DNA of 64,000 nt, from positions 1 through 64,000 of the forward strand of contig JAUKVZ010000002.1 in NCBI GenBank assembly GCA_032355985.1, given 5' to 3'. A model generated the notes under the pieces. The model was not told the DNA's origin and did no database searches. It was given only the letters and a program-made list of their open reading frames with translations. A program made the position numbers and the translations under genes. Origin of the DNA: Sarcodiotheca gaudichaudii. Lineage: Eukaryota > Rhodophyta > Florideophyceae > Gigartinales > Solieriaceae. Positions 8,872 through 17,016 of this stretch are shown one piece after another (positions within the stretch are counted from its first letter, which is position 1; the number at the start of each line of letters is the position of its first letter).

Positions 8872-9246
8872 TCAGTCGGCCATATCGACGCCCATCTGAT
8901 CCGCCGGCGGACTGAAGACATCAAGGACGATCGTGTCTTCGATCGCGACGGCGGCGTGCGTGACATTTGATGGAAGCAGGAGCGCTTCTCCGCCGCGCAC
9001 GACAACCTCCCGCTGTTCGGGATCATCATCCGCGCCCAGCGTGAAGCGCAGTGCGCCGGAGAGCACACATGCGATCTGCTCGTTGACATGCGCGTGCGGC
9101 GGGACTTCGACGCCTTGTTTGAGATGAAATCGCGCGACCTGCGCCTGTTCGCCGCGAACCGTGGCGCGCGTGACGCCTTCGATGGGTGTGTCAGTCGGTA
9201 AGGAGTCCCAGCGGGCGTGGACGGATCTGGACGATGCGGTAGGCAT
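8872..9246 (-). CDS. Cupin domain protein, KdgF-like
   Basis: 124 residues, one cupin barrel. The metal motif HAHVNEQIACVLSG gives two histidines and a glutamate, and the second cupin motif is PSNVTH. The ending LDVFSPPADQM closely resembles KdgF (pectin/alginate monomer linearising protein), whose family ends in DVFTPPRED. The substrate is not proven; small sugar-acid binding is plausible. ATG 9246 is preceded by AAGGAGG. No uronate-degradation genes are adjacent, so the pathway is open. Confidence 0.8.
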   Translation of the reverse strand: MPTASSRSVHARWDSLPTDTPIEGVTRATVRGEQAQVARFHLKQGVEVPPHAHVNEQIACVLSGALRFTLGADDDPEQREVVVRGGEALLLPSNVTHAAVAIEDTIVLDVFSPPADQMGVDMAD

Positions 9247-9540
9247 GGTTTCCTCCTTGCGGGATCAGGTCAATGGACTTGCGCATCGTAGGCGCGAAGG
9301 GCCGTTCTCCATCGACTGACGCCCGGCGTTGAATGTTCTTCGCGAAGCGAACGGGGGCGTCGTAGAATGGTCGCCGCGAGGGCAGGCGCTGAGGAATCGA
9401 GCGATTCCGCGCCGGCTCCAGGTGGTGGGTCGCCAGGGCAGCGACTGCAACTCACATGCATACCGGGATTCGGCGTCGATGTCGCGGCAGGCGACATGCG
9501 GCGCGTGGTCGGTGTGCGGGTGTGAAAGGAAGAGGACAGG

Positions 9541-10203
9541 ATGATGAAGTTCAGAAATCTTTGTTTCGGCGCCGCATGCGTTGCAAGTGTCGTGGCGATT
9601 GCGCTTGTGAGTCTTTCCGAGTCCGTCAGCGCCGAGGCCGGAGACGCGAAGAGTAAGACGATCGCTCCCGCGACCAGCTTCGCGGATCTCGACATGCAGG
9701 CCATCGGCATGGCGCAGATGGAGGCGATGACGCCGGGCGAGCGTCATCAGATGTTCGACTACTTCGTCGGGACGTGGGACATTGAGATGAAGCTCTGGCT
9801 GGAGGGTCACGGCGCTTCGCCGGCGACCACAACCGGAACCTCGCATGTCGAGATGATCATGGATGGCCGCTTCCTGCAGGAGAAGATGAAGTGCACGTTG
9901 ATGGGCTTGCCTTACAGCGGCATGGGCCTGACGGGATATGACAACTTCGGCGGCGCGTATCAGTCGCTGTGGGTGGACAACTTCAGCACGGCGATGCATC
10001 GGTTTGAGGGTCATGCGACGCAGGATGGCAAGTCGATCGTGATGTTCGGTCAGATGGGCGAGCCTGGTCTGGTGAACAGCCGCACGATCAAGACTGTGTC
10101 ACACATGATCGACGAGGACACGCATCAGTTCTCCATGTATGACATGCACATCAGCACCGAAGGCGAGAAGGTGATGGAGATCACCTATCACCGCGCGGAC
10201 TGA
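9541..10203 (+). CDS. Secreted DUF1579 family protein
   Basis: 220 residues. A signal peptide (hydrophobic 9-25, cleavage around SVSA-EA) precedes a DUF1579 domain: HQMFDYFVGTWDIEMKLWL, then the pattern G-T-S-H-V-E-M-I-M-D-G-R-F-L, and a D-N-F-G-G-A-Y-Q-S-L-W-V-D strand. DUF1579 proteins are small beta-barrels of unknown function, often exported in planctomycetes. The start is at the first of two adjacent ATGs with GGAAGAGG upstream. The 294 bases separating it from the divergent cupin gene hold no other gene; I see no strong promoter there. Confidence 0.85.
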   Translation: MMKFRNLCFGAACVASVVAIALVSLSESVSAEAGDAKSKTIAPATSFADLDMQAIGMAQMEAMTPGERHQMFDYFVGTWDIEMKLWLEGHGASPATTTGTSHVEMIMDGRFLQEKMKCTLMGLPYSGMGLTGYDNFGGAYQSLWVDNFSTAMHRFEGHATQDGKSIVMFGQMGEPGLVNSRTIKTVSHMIDEDTHQFSMYDMHISTEGEKVMEITYHRAD

Positions 10204-10230
10204 TCGACGATCGTGATTTGAACACATCAC

Positions 10231-10266
10231 GGGGCGTCCTTCGCGCGGAGGGCGCCCCGATTTCAT
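10231..10266 (+). terminator. Intrinsic terminator
   Basis: GGGGCG (10231-10236) pairs with CGCCCC (10253-10258) and the stem continues inward through a G-U pair to about 11 bp. A T-containing tail ATTTCATTT follows. Ends the DUF1579 transcript. Confidence 0.75.
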
Positions 10267-10290
10267 TTCAGTGCAATTCGGGGAAGAGCA

Positions 10291-10872
10291 ATGGGAGAGC
10301 GATGCGCGTGGGCGTCGACGCCTCTGCTGGCTGGGTATCACGATCGCGAATGGGGCGTGCCGATTCATGACGAACGCCCGCTGTTTGAGTTTCTCACGCT
10401 CGAAGGCGCTCAGGCGGGGTTGAGTTGGGAGACGGTGCTTCGCAAGCGCGATGGGTATCGGCGAGCGTTCTTCGATTTCGATATCGATCGGGTTGCGCGG
10501 ATGGGCGCTCGCGACGTGAAGCGTCTGTGCGAAGATGCATCCATCATTCGCAATCGCCTGAAGATTCAGTCCACGATCGAAAACGCCAAGGCAGCGATCG
10601 CGCTGCGCGCCGATGGCGGGCTGGGCGCCCATCTGTGGTCATTTGTCGATGACACGCCGATTCAGAACTCGTTTGAGGGGCATGACGAGATTCCTGCGGA
10701 GACATCGCTCTCCAAGGTGATCAGCAGGGATCTGAAGAAGCGGGGCTTTCGATTCGTGGGTCCGACGATCATGTACGCTTTCATGCAGGCGGTGGGCATG
10801 GTCAATGATCATCTCGTGAGTTGTCCGCGCCATCAGGCGCTGGCCGCGCCCGCTGGACCGAAGACGAGGTAG
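10291..10872 (+). CDS. tag: DNA-3-methyladenine glycosylase I
   Basis: 193 residues, full length for Tag. The structural zinc ligands C5, H17, H174 and C178 and the catalytic glutamate E38 (LEGAQAGLSW) are all in place. KKRGFRFVGPTI and MQAVGMVNDH are conserved family strings. The enzyme excises N3-methyladenine from alkylated DNA in base-excision repair. ATG 10291 with GGGGAAGAG upstream. The DUF3052 gene starts 4 bases after its stop and is probably co-transcribed. Confidence 0.95.
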   Translation: MGERCAWASTPLLAGYHDREWGVPIHDERPLFEFLTLEGAQAGLSWETVLRKRDGYRRAFFDFDIDRVARMGARDVKRLCEDASIIRNRLKIQSTIENAKAAIALRADGGLGAHLWSFVDDTPIQNSFEGHDEIPAETSLSKVISRDLKKRGFRFVGPTIMYAFMQAVGMVNDHLVSCPRHQALAAPAGPKTR

Positions 10873-10876
10873 GTCG

Positions 10877-11293
10877 ATGGCTGGATACTCCGGCACGCCG
10901 CTGCCGAAGAAACTCGGCATCAAGGAAGATGCGCTCGTCGCTCTTGTTGATGCGCCGGACGGGTTTGATCGCACGCTTGGTGTATTGCCGGCGGGCGCTG
11001 AGGTTCGCATGAATCTGCGCTCGCGCGGGCCGTTTGATGTCATCGTTCTGTTCTGCAAAACCCAGCGCGATCTGAGCAGGAGGCTCGAGCAGGCGCAGGA
11101 GCGACTTTCTGAGAGCGGCGGCCTGTGGATCGCATGGCCGAAGAAGAGCTCCGGCGTCGAGACGGATCTGTCAGATGGCGTGGTTCGCGAGATCGGACTG
11201 AACACCGGACTGGTGGACAACAAGGTGTGCGCCGTCGACGAGGTGTGGTCCGGGCTTCGATTCGTCGTGCGCCTGCGCGATCGCAATCGCTAG
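10877..11293 (+). CDS. DUF3052 family protein
   Basis: 138 residues starting MAGYSGTPLPKKLGIK, the characteristic opening of DUF3052, followed by a Rossmann-like short fold with GGLWIAWPKKSSG and a C-terminal VCAVDEVWSGLRFVVR. Function unknown. Read with tag (gap of 4 bases, GAGGTAGG upstream). Its stop overlaps the stop of the convergent gene at 11290-11769 by 4 bases. Confidence 0.85.
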   Translation: MAGYSGTPLPKKLGIKEDALVALVDAPDGFDRTLGVLPAGAEVRMNLRSRGPFDVIVLFCKTQRDLSRRLEQAQERLSESGGLWIAWPKKSSGVETDLSDGVVREIGLNTGLVDNKVCAVDEVWSGLRFVVRLRDRNR

Positions 11294-11769
11294 AGCTTTT
11301 TGCTGTAGTCCATGCGAAAGCCGACGCAGTCGGTGTAGCCGATCAGATACTCAACCATGGCGCCGGAAACGAGGCGATACGGCCCCTGCCCGGAGGCGTG
11401 ATAGCCGCGCTGCTCGAATGCGCGGATCACATCGCTCGCCACGATTTCGAGACTGGCGATCAGCTGATCGACGCCCGCTTCCTTCGCCAGTTCTTCGGCG
11501 GAGGCGATGGCCGCATCGAGGGGCTGCTCGATCGAGCCGTCGCGATCAATCACATCGACATCGGAGATACAGAAGTCATCCGTCGCCGTGGGCCAGGAGT
11601 TGCGCTCGACGGTGAGCACCACGCTCGGCTGCGTGTCTGCGGCTGACTCGCTGATGATCAGTGCGCAATCGCCGGACAGGCCATCAAGACGCTTGAGCAG
11701 CGCCTCATCGCCTTCGCGCTGCGGATCTTCGGCGCGAAGCGTTCGCGCGATGTGCGCCTGGTCATTCAT
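11290..11769 (-). CDS. Hypothetical protein coupled to the FHA-GspE gene
   Basis: 159 residues, no signal peptide or membrane segment, acidic N-terminal half (SEPS-poor, ISESAADTQPSVVLTVERN). The C-terminal third (VIRAFEQRGYHASGQGPYRL, then VGFRMDYSKKL) faintly recalls the last strands of acetyltransferase folds, but no CoA-binding loop is visible, so I assign no function. Its ATG overlaps the stop of the upstream ATPase gene by one base (TGATG arrangement), implying coupled translation and a shared process. Confidence 0.7.
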   Translation of the reverse strand: MNDQAHIARTLRAEDPQREGDEALLKRLDGLSGDCALIISESAADTQPSVVLTVERNSWPTATDDFCISDVDVIDRDGSIEQPLDAAIASAEELAKEAGVDQLIASLEIVASDVIRAFEQRGYHASGQGPYRLVSGAMVEYLIGYTDCVGFRMDYSKKL

Positions 11770-13382
11770 CAGAGACCGCCCGTGACACGATCGACTTCTT
11801 CGAGGGATGTGTAGCCGCGTGTGACCATCTGGTAGGCGGATTGTTCGAGCGTCGTGAAGAGCCCCTGATCGATCACCTTGCGCAGTCGCTGGATCGTCGG
11901 TTGATTGAGGATGATGTCGCGCAGCTCATTGTTGACGTCCATCAGTTCAAAGACGGCCATGCGTCCGCGATAGCCGGTGCGCAGGCACTTGGCGCAGCCG
12001 GTGGCGGCATGGATGTGCCGCACACCTTCGGCGAATCGGCCCATCTTGGTCGCCTGGCCCGGCGTGAGCGGGGCTTCGCGTTTGCAGTCCGGGCAAAGCA
12101 CGCGAAGAAGTCGCTGGGCAAGGACGAGGTTCATCGAGTTGGCCACGAGGTAGGGTTCGACGCCCAGATCGAGCAGGCGGAACACCGAGCTGATTGTGTC
12201 ACGCGCGTGCAGCGTTGAGAAGACGAGGTGGCCTGTCATCGCGGCCTGCATCGCGGTGCGCGCCGTTTCATCGTCGCGAATCTCACCAAGCAGGATCACA
12301 TCCGGATCCTGACGCAGGACGCTTCGCAGCAGGTTGTTGAATGAGTTGCCCTTGGCTTGATCAGCGGGGATCTGCGTGATGCCTTCGAGGTGATACTCGA
12401 CGGGATCTTCGATCGTGATCACGTTGCGGCGTTCGAAATCGATGTCGCGCATGCAGTTGTACAGCGTTGTCGTCTTGCCCGAACCGGTGGGCCCGACAAC
12501 CAGCACCATGCCCGCGTCCTGGGCGCAGACCTTTCGGACACGATCGAGCATGTAGCGCGCCATGTTCAGATCGTTGAGGCTGTGCGGCGTGTCTCGCAGA
12601 TCAAGCGCACGAAGCACGAGCTTGCGCCCGTGCACTGAGGGTGTGAAGCTTGCGCGATAGTCAATCCGCCGCTCCTCCATACGCACGGAGAAATGGCCCT
12701 CGAGGATCGAATCGCGTCCGGCGTCCTGGATGTGACATGCCGTGCGGATGAGGCCGAGCATCAACTCACCGACCTTGGCCGGCACATCGATGAGATCGAG
12801 CATGGCGCCATCGACGCGAAGGCGCATATGCATGTGATCGCGCTTGGGCTCGAAGTGAAGATCCGTCGCTCGTGACTTGGATGCGGCGATGAGCAACAGG
12901 CGGACGGCGGCGGAGCCGACACCTTCACCGGCGAGCGCGGCCGTCTCGGCGCCGGCTGCGTCGATCATCGTCACGGTTTCAGTCGGCGTGACTTCCTTGG
13001 GCGGGAGCGACTCAATGATGCGCACGAGCTGTGCGATCCACTGCAGCTCCTCGCGCTGCCCCTTCGTCTTTTTGACGCCGCGTTTTGCGAGCGGCTCGAG
13101 CTTGAAGATGTGATTCCCGATTCGGATTTCGTCGCCCACGCCGATGTGGGAGGCTTCGACGATCTTCTCATTGAGTCGCGTGCCGTTGCGGGACTGCAGA
13201 TCGCGCAGCACATACCCTTGCGCCGAGGGCTCGAGCGCGCAATGAAACCGGCTGGCAAGATCATCCTTGATGACGATGTCGTTATCCGGATGACGTCCGA
13301 TGGCGACGCGCGCATCCTTGAGAACGACCATATCGATCTCGGGAACGTTACAGGTGAGTTGCAGCCTTGCCGACATGGGCAT
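11769..13382 (-). CDS. FHA domain-GspE/PilB-type secretion ATPase fusion
   Basis: About 537 residues. Residues 6-96 are a forkhead-associated domain: GRHPDNDIVI, then the S-R-F-H phosphothreonine-binding loop and RDLQSRNGT. After a linker comes a GspE-type hexameric ATPase: Walker A GPTGSGKTTT at 297-306, an ITIEDPVEY Asp box, LLGEIRDDETA Walker B, and GHLVFSTLH His box. Two CXXC pairs (CPDC and CAKC) form the usual zinc site near the C-terminus. Such ATPases drive type II secretion or type IV pili, but no pilin or secretin gene is nearby. The FHA domain suggests recruitment by a phosphorylated partner. The start is uncertain: TTG 13400, ATG 13382 or ATG 13376, none with a strong ribosome site. 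Confidence 0.85.
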   Translation of the reverse strand: MPMSARLQLTCNVPEIDMVVLKDARVAIGRHPDNDIVIKDDLASRFHCALEPSAQGYVLRDLQSRNGTRLNEKIVEASHIGVGDEIRIGNHIFKLEPLAKRGVKKTKGQREELQWIAQLVRIIESLPPKEVTPTETVTMIDAAGAETAALAGEGVGSAAVRLLLIAASKSRATDLHFEPKRDHMHMRLRVDGAMLDLIDVPAKVGELMLGLIRTACHIQDAGRDSILEGHFSVRMEERRIDYRASFTPSVHGRKLVLRALDLRDTPHSLNDLNMARYMLDRVRKVCAQDAGMVLVVGPTGSGKTTTLYNCMRDIDFERRNVITIEDPVEYHLEGITQIPADQAKGNSFNNLLRSVLRQDPDVILLGEIRDDETARTAMQAAMTGHLVFSTLHARDTISSVFRLLDLGVEPYLVANSMNLVLAQRLLRVLCPDCKREAPLTPGQATKMGRFAEGVRHIHAATGCAKCLRTGYRGRMAVFELMDVNNELRDIILNQPTIQRLRKVIDQGLFTTLEQSAYQMVTRGYTSLEEVDRVTGGL

Positions 13383-13528
13383 CCCGGAAAAAGGAGTCAA
13401 GGATCAGCGGCGGCTCCGGCATCGGCGATATGCAGGGGCGGACGGGCGCCACACCCTTTCCGATCAGGAGCCAAACGAACGAAGATCGATCATATCGCGA
13501 CAAGGGCTCGCGCTAAAGGCTGGACGCT

Positions 13529-14515
13529 TCAGGCGCTGATCAGCACACCGATCTGACCGGGATCGGCTGCGGCGGCCAGCGCATCCATCGCATCCTCGAA
13601 GGCGAATCGACGGGTATAGAGGCCGTCATGCTCGACCTCCTCTCCTTCGAGCAGGGTCAGCGCTTCGACGATGGATCCCGAGCGGCTGCCGATGACTTCG
13701 ATCTCATTCTCGACCACTGTCAGCAGATCCCGGCGCGGCGCATCAGCGCCGGGCGTATCAAACGCCGCCTTGAGCACAATGCGCCCGCGCGGGCGCACGA
13801 GCTGCACACTTGTATTGAATGACTCCGGGGCGCCCACGCAATCGACGACCACATCCTGATCGGCCCGCCGACCCGCCTCATGCAACGGACGATGGCGCAG
13901 TCCCCATTTTTCACACAATGCAAGCGCACGTTCCGAAGCGCCAAGCAAACGCACGGATGCGTTGCGGCGCGACATGACCTGCGCTGCGAAGAGGCCGACA
14001 AGATTGTCGCCGAGCACTGTGACATAGGGCTTGGTTTCGATGTGAACCGCCTGAACGATCTGCAGCGCCGCGGCCAGCGCGCATGCCGTCAGCGCTGCCT
14101 CATCGCCCACGGTCTCAGGCACGCGTACGGCGCTTTGCGCGGGGATGCGCACCAGCTCCGCGACGCAGCCATCGAGGCCGCGCACGCCGAGCGTTTTGCC
14201 TTCGCGGCAATGCTTGGCGAGTCCGCCCTTGCACATGTCGCAGACGCCGCATGCCACACCCGGCGTTGCGACGACGCGATCTCCGACGGCGCATGTGCGC
14301 TGATCGGACGCCGCCTCTGTGACCACGCCCACAAGCTGATGACCGAGCACGCCTTCAAACTCCGGATCCGGCCCGGCGCCTCGCGCCACGGCGACATCCA
14401 GCTGATTGAGCGCCATCATTGCGGGTTTGACCAGCACGTCGCCCCCGACCGATCGAGGATCCGGCGTCCGGGTATCGAATGAGATGGTGTCGTCTCGCCG
14501 AACGAGCGCCCGCAT
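13529..14515 (-). CDS. Medium-chain dehydrogenase/reductase with altered catalytic zinc site
   Basis: 328 residues, MDR superfamily. The structural zinc lobe is intact (CGVCDMCKGGLAKHC). The catalytic zinc site is not: the usual first ligand Cys of the 'ICxxD' segment is replaced (ALNQLD), and the GHE motif reads GHQ. A Rossmann half follows (TVLGDNLVGLFAAQV), where the standard GxGxxG is degraded to GDNLVG. It may be an oxidoreductase using a different mechanism or a catalytically weakened member. ATG 14515 follows the HEAT-repeat stop directly (TGAATG), so the two are co-translated. AAAGG lies upstream. Confidence 0.8.
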   Translation of the reverse strand: MRALVRRDDTISFDTRTPDPRSVGGDVLVKPAMMALNQLDVAVARGAGPDPEFEGVLGHQLVGVVTEAASDQRTCAVGDRVVATPGVACGVCDMCKGGLAKHCREGKTLGVRGLDGCVAELVRIPAQSAVRVPETVGDEAALTACALAAALQIVQAVHIETKPYVTVLGDNLVGLFAAQVMSRRNASVRLLGASERALALCEKWGLRHRPLHEAGRRADQDVVVDCVGAPESFNTSVQLVRPRGRIVLKAAFDTPGADAPRRDLLTVVENEIEVIGSRSGSIVEALTLLEGEEVEHDGLYTRRFAFEDAMDALAAAADPGQIGVLISA

Positions 14516-15382
14516 TCAGCCGCCTTTCGCTTCTTCTGTGTCGCCATCGGCGACGACGGCGCCCTCGGCGGTCTCCGGCTCAGGCATGCCGACCGGATTG
14601 CCGGCTTTTTCGTTCGGAGGCGCGAAGAAGGGAATGATCGCCTCCAGAATCGTCGCGTCCCGCTGGTAGACGGGGTAGACGTATTCGGTCTGTGCGGCAA
14701 AGAGGTTGCGCCTGCCGCGCGTCCATTCGACCCAGTCGCGGATCTGGTAGCCGTAGTCCTGCCCGGTGAGCGTGCGTAGCGATTCACGCGCTGATCGATT
14801 CACGACAAGCCTGCGATCGCCCAGCGCGCCGATCAGCGCCTGGACGACGCGGCGCTCCGGATACTGGCCCAATGCGCCCGCGGCGTCAGCGCGCGTATCA
14901 ATGTCTTCTTCGATTTCGGGATCCAGACGCGAGATGAGCGGCGTGATGGCCGCGGGATTGTGCAGGCGCTGCAGGGCACGCGCCGAGGCGCGGCGAACGA
15001 TGACGGATTCATCCTGCAGATGCGAGGCGATCTGCGGCACATCCGATGGCTCACCATGCATCCCCAGACCGGTGATCGCGGCGGCTCGCACGGCCGCATC
15101 GCCATCTTCTGATGCGATGCGGAACATCTCGAGATAGACGCGCTCGCCGCCATATGGCTGGGAGGCGAGATATCGAATGCCTCGCTGCCTGTTGTCGGCG
15201 TTGTAGGGATCGATCGCGAGTCGCGCCATTTCCGCCGGTGATGGCGGCGCAAAGGCGGTGAGGATGCTGTCATTCTGCCCCGCTTTGGGCGCTTCGCCGG
15301 AAAAACAACCCGCCTGCAGAGCGAGCGCCGCGGCGCAGAGCGCGAGTCCTTGAAGCCGAAATGTTCGCTGTTGATCGCTCAC
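14516..15382 (-). CDS. HEAT-repeat lipoprotein
   Basis: 288 residues from GTG 15382, chosen because the signal peptide begins there: hydrophobic segment 11-24 ending in LQAGC, lipidation cysteine 26. The mature part holds several HEAT-type helical repeats between about residues 50 and 210 (for example DAAVRAAAITGLGMHGEP, SVIVRRASARALQRL, DTRADAAGALGQYP), a protein-binding scaffold. The C-terminus is acidic and Gly-rich. Probably anchored to a membrane facing outwards. Its frame is open up to 15523, but those residues look non-coding. Divergent from the MBL-fold gene. Confidence 0.75.
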   Translation of the reverse strand: MSDQQRTFRLQGLALCAAALALQAGCFSGEAPKAGQNDSILTAFAPPSPAEMARLAIDPYNADNRQRGIRYLASQPYGGERVYLEMFRIASEDGDAAVRAAAITGLGMHGEPSDVPQIASHLQDESVIVRRASARALQRLHNPAAITPLISRLDPEIEEDIDTRADAAGALGQYPERRVVQALIGALGDRRLVVNRSARESLRTLTGQDYGYQIRDWVEWTRGRRNLFAAQTEYVYPVYQRDATILEAIIPFFAPPNEKAGNPVGMPEPETAEGAVVADGDTEEAKGG

Positions 15383-15540
15383 TGCAGGTTCTTCGGCTCG
15401 ATGGCCCCCGTGGACACTCGAATATAGCCTGCCCGGAGAGGAGGGGCTGGCTCTGCGCTCCGGTTGAGGGGCGGCGACTGTTAGAATCCCGCTTTGTCCG
15501 ATCCTCGCATCGATCGCCATCAAGGAGCTGCCCGCACGTC

Positions 15541-16281
15541 ATGCGTGTGCTGATCATGGGCGTCGGAGACGCCTTCACACGACGACACTTCAGCACCAGC
15601 GCCGCGATCCAGGCGCCGGATGGGATCGTTCTGATCGATTGTCCGGATCTCATCCATCGCGTGCTGGCCAGCGCCTCGGCGCACTCGGGCTGGCCGCTGG
15701 AAGCCGAATCCGTCACCGACATCATTTTGACCCATCTTCATGGCGATCATTGCAACGGGCTGGAGTCCTTCGGATTCTCACGTCTGTATCTGCGCACGGC
15801 AGGCGACGCCTCCCGACCCAGACTTCACGCGAGCGAGCCGGTCATCGAGAGACTCTGGGAGCGGCTGGCGCCGGCGATGGATGGGCGGCATGCCGATGGC
15901 CCGGATCGAACGCTCGAAGATTTCTTCGATGTTCACACGCTTCGCCCGGGAGAGACTGCGGATGTCGCGGGCCTTTCGGTGGACTGTCGATTCACGAAGC
16001 ATCCGGTGCCGACGATCGGCCTTCGCATCGTCGATGGCGGCGTGACGCTCGGCTGGTCCGGGGACACTCCCTTCGAGCAGGAGCACATCGACTGGCTGTC
16101 ATCTGCTGATCTGATCGTGCACGAGTGCAATACGGGGCCGGCGCATACTCCGATCGAGCGGCTGAACGAACTGCCTGATGATCTGCGCCGGCGCATGCGA
16201 CTGATCCATCTGCCGGATGATTTTGACGAGTCGCGCACGGATATGCCGGCGCTGCGCGAAGGTGAGGAGCTTTCACTCTGA
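15541..16281 (+). CDS. Metallo-beta-lactamase-fold hydrolase
   Basis: 246 residues. The metal motif THLHGDHCNG (HxHxDH), FTKHPVPTIGLRI, GWSGDTPF and DLIVHECNTG match the RNase Z/phosphodiesterase-like branch of the MBL superfamily. No signal peptide, so cytoplasmic. The substrate is unknown; a nucleotide or RNA phosphodiester is possible. ATG 15541 carries AAGGAG rather far upstream (13 bases). The deoC-like gene begins 21 bases after its stop. Confidence 0.8.
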   Translation: MRVLIMGVGDAFTRRHFSTSAAIQAPDGIVLIDCPDLIHRVLASASAHSGWPLEAESVTDIILTHLHGDHCNGLESFGFSRLYLRTAGDASRPRLHASEPVIERLWERLAPAMDGRHADGPDRTLEDFFDVHTLRPGETADVAGLSVDCRFTKHPVPTIGLRIVDGGVTLGWSGDTPFEQEHIDWLSSADLIVHECNTGPAHTPIERLNELPDDLRRRMRLIHLPDDFDESRTDMPALREGEELSL

Positions 16282-16302
16282 GCGCTGATCTGGAGATATC
16301 GC

Positions 16303-17016
16303 GTGCCTGCTGATGAGTTGTCATCTGTCATCGATCTGATGCTGCTGCGCGCCGACGCCACGCCGCTGGATGCGGCTCGCTGCTGTCAGGATGCGATCGA
16401 GCGCGGGTTCCACGGCGTGTGCGTCAATGGCGTGTATTTGCAGCATGCGCGCCAAGCGCTGGATGAGACGCAGGACGAACAGAAGCATGAGGTCCGTGCG
16501 ATGAGCGTGGCGGGATTTCCGCTGGGCGCCGTGTCGAGCATGGCGCGGGCAATGGACGCCACACAGAGCGCCAAGGCGGGCGCGCAGGAGCTTGATGTCG
16601 TGCCATGGCTGCCCGCCCTCATCGAGATGGATCAGGTGCAGCTTCGTGAAGACCTACTGCAGACGGTGCGCGCCGTTCGTGCGGTCTCCGCTTCTCTGGC
16701 GATCAAGGTGATCATCGAAATGGAGCTTCTTGAACATCACTCCGGCGATGCGGCGAAGCTGGAGCGCATGGTCGCCACTGCATGCGCCGCGATTCGTGAG
16801 AGTGGGTGCGATTTCGTCAGCACCGCGACCGGATTCCATGGCGATCGAGGCGCGAACCTGGATTACGTGCGCCTGCTGGCGCGGCATGCGTCAGGACTCG
16901 GCGTCAAGACGTATGGCGCCATCGATTCGCTTGACCATGCGCAGCGACTGATCGAAGCGGGCGCCGATCGACTGGGCATCGATGCGGGGCTGGATCTGCC
17001 TAGTTCGTGGTTGTGA
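16303..17016 (+). CDS. DeoC-like aldolase homologue lacking the Schiff-base lysine
   Basis: 237 residues, deoxyribose-phosphate aldolase family by overall pattern: ELDVVPWLPALI (the Asp of the proton relay), IKVIIEMELLE, and LGVKTYGAID with the second conserved lysine. The family's Schiff-base lysine in the 'F-V/I-K-T-S-T-G' motif is replaced: the protein reads DFVSTATGF, with Ser173 encoded by AGC at 16819-16821. It should not form the normal imine and may have another role. Starts at GTG 16303, with TGGAG upstream. The last 17 bases overlap the convergent methyltransferase gene. Confidence 0.75.
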   Translation: MPADELSSVIDLMLLRADATPLDAARCCQDAIERGFHGVCVNGVYLQHARQALDETQDEQKHEVRAMSVAGFPLGAVSSMARAMDATQSAKAGAQELDVVPWLPALIEMDQVQLREDLLQTVRAVRAVSASLAIKVIIEMELLEHHSGDAAKLERMVATACAAIRESGCDFVSTATGFHGDRGANLDYVRLLARHASGLGVKTYGAIDSLDHAQRLIEAGADRLGIDAGLDLPSSWL

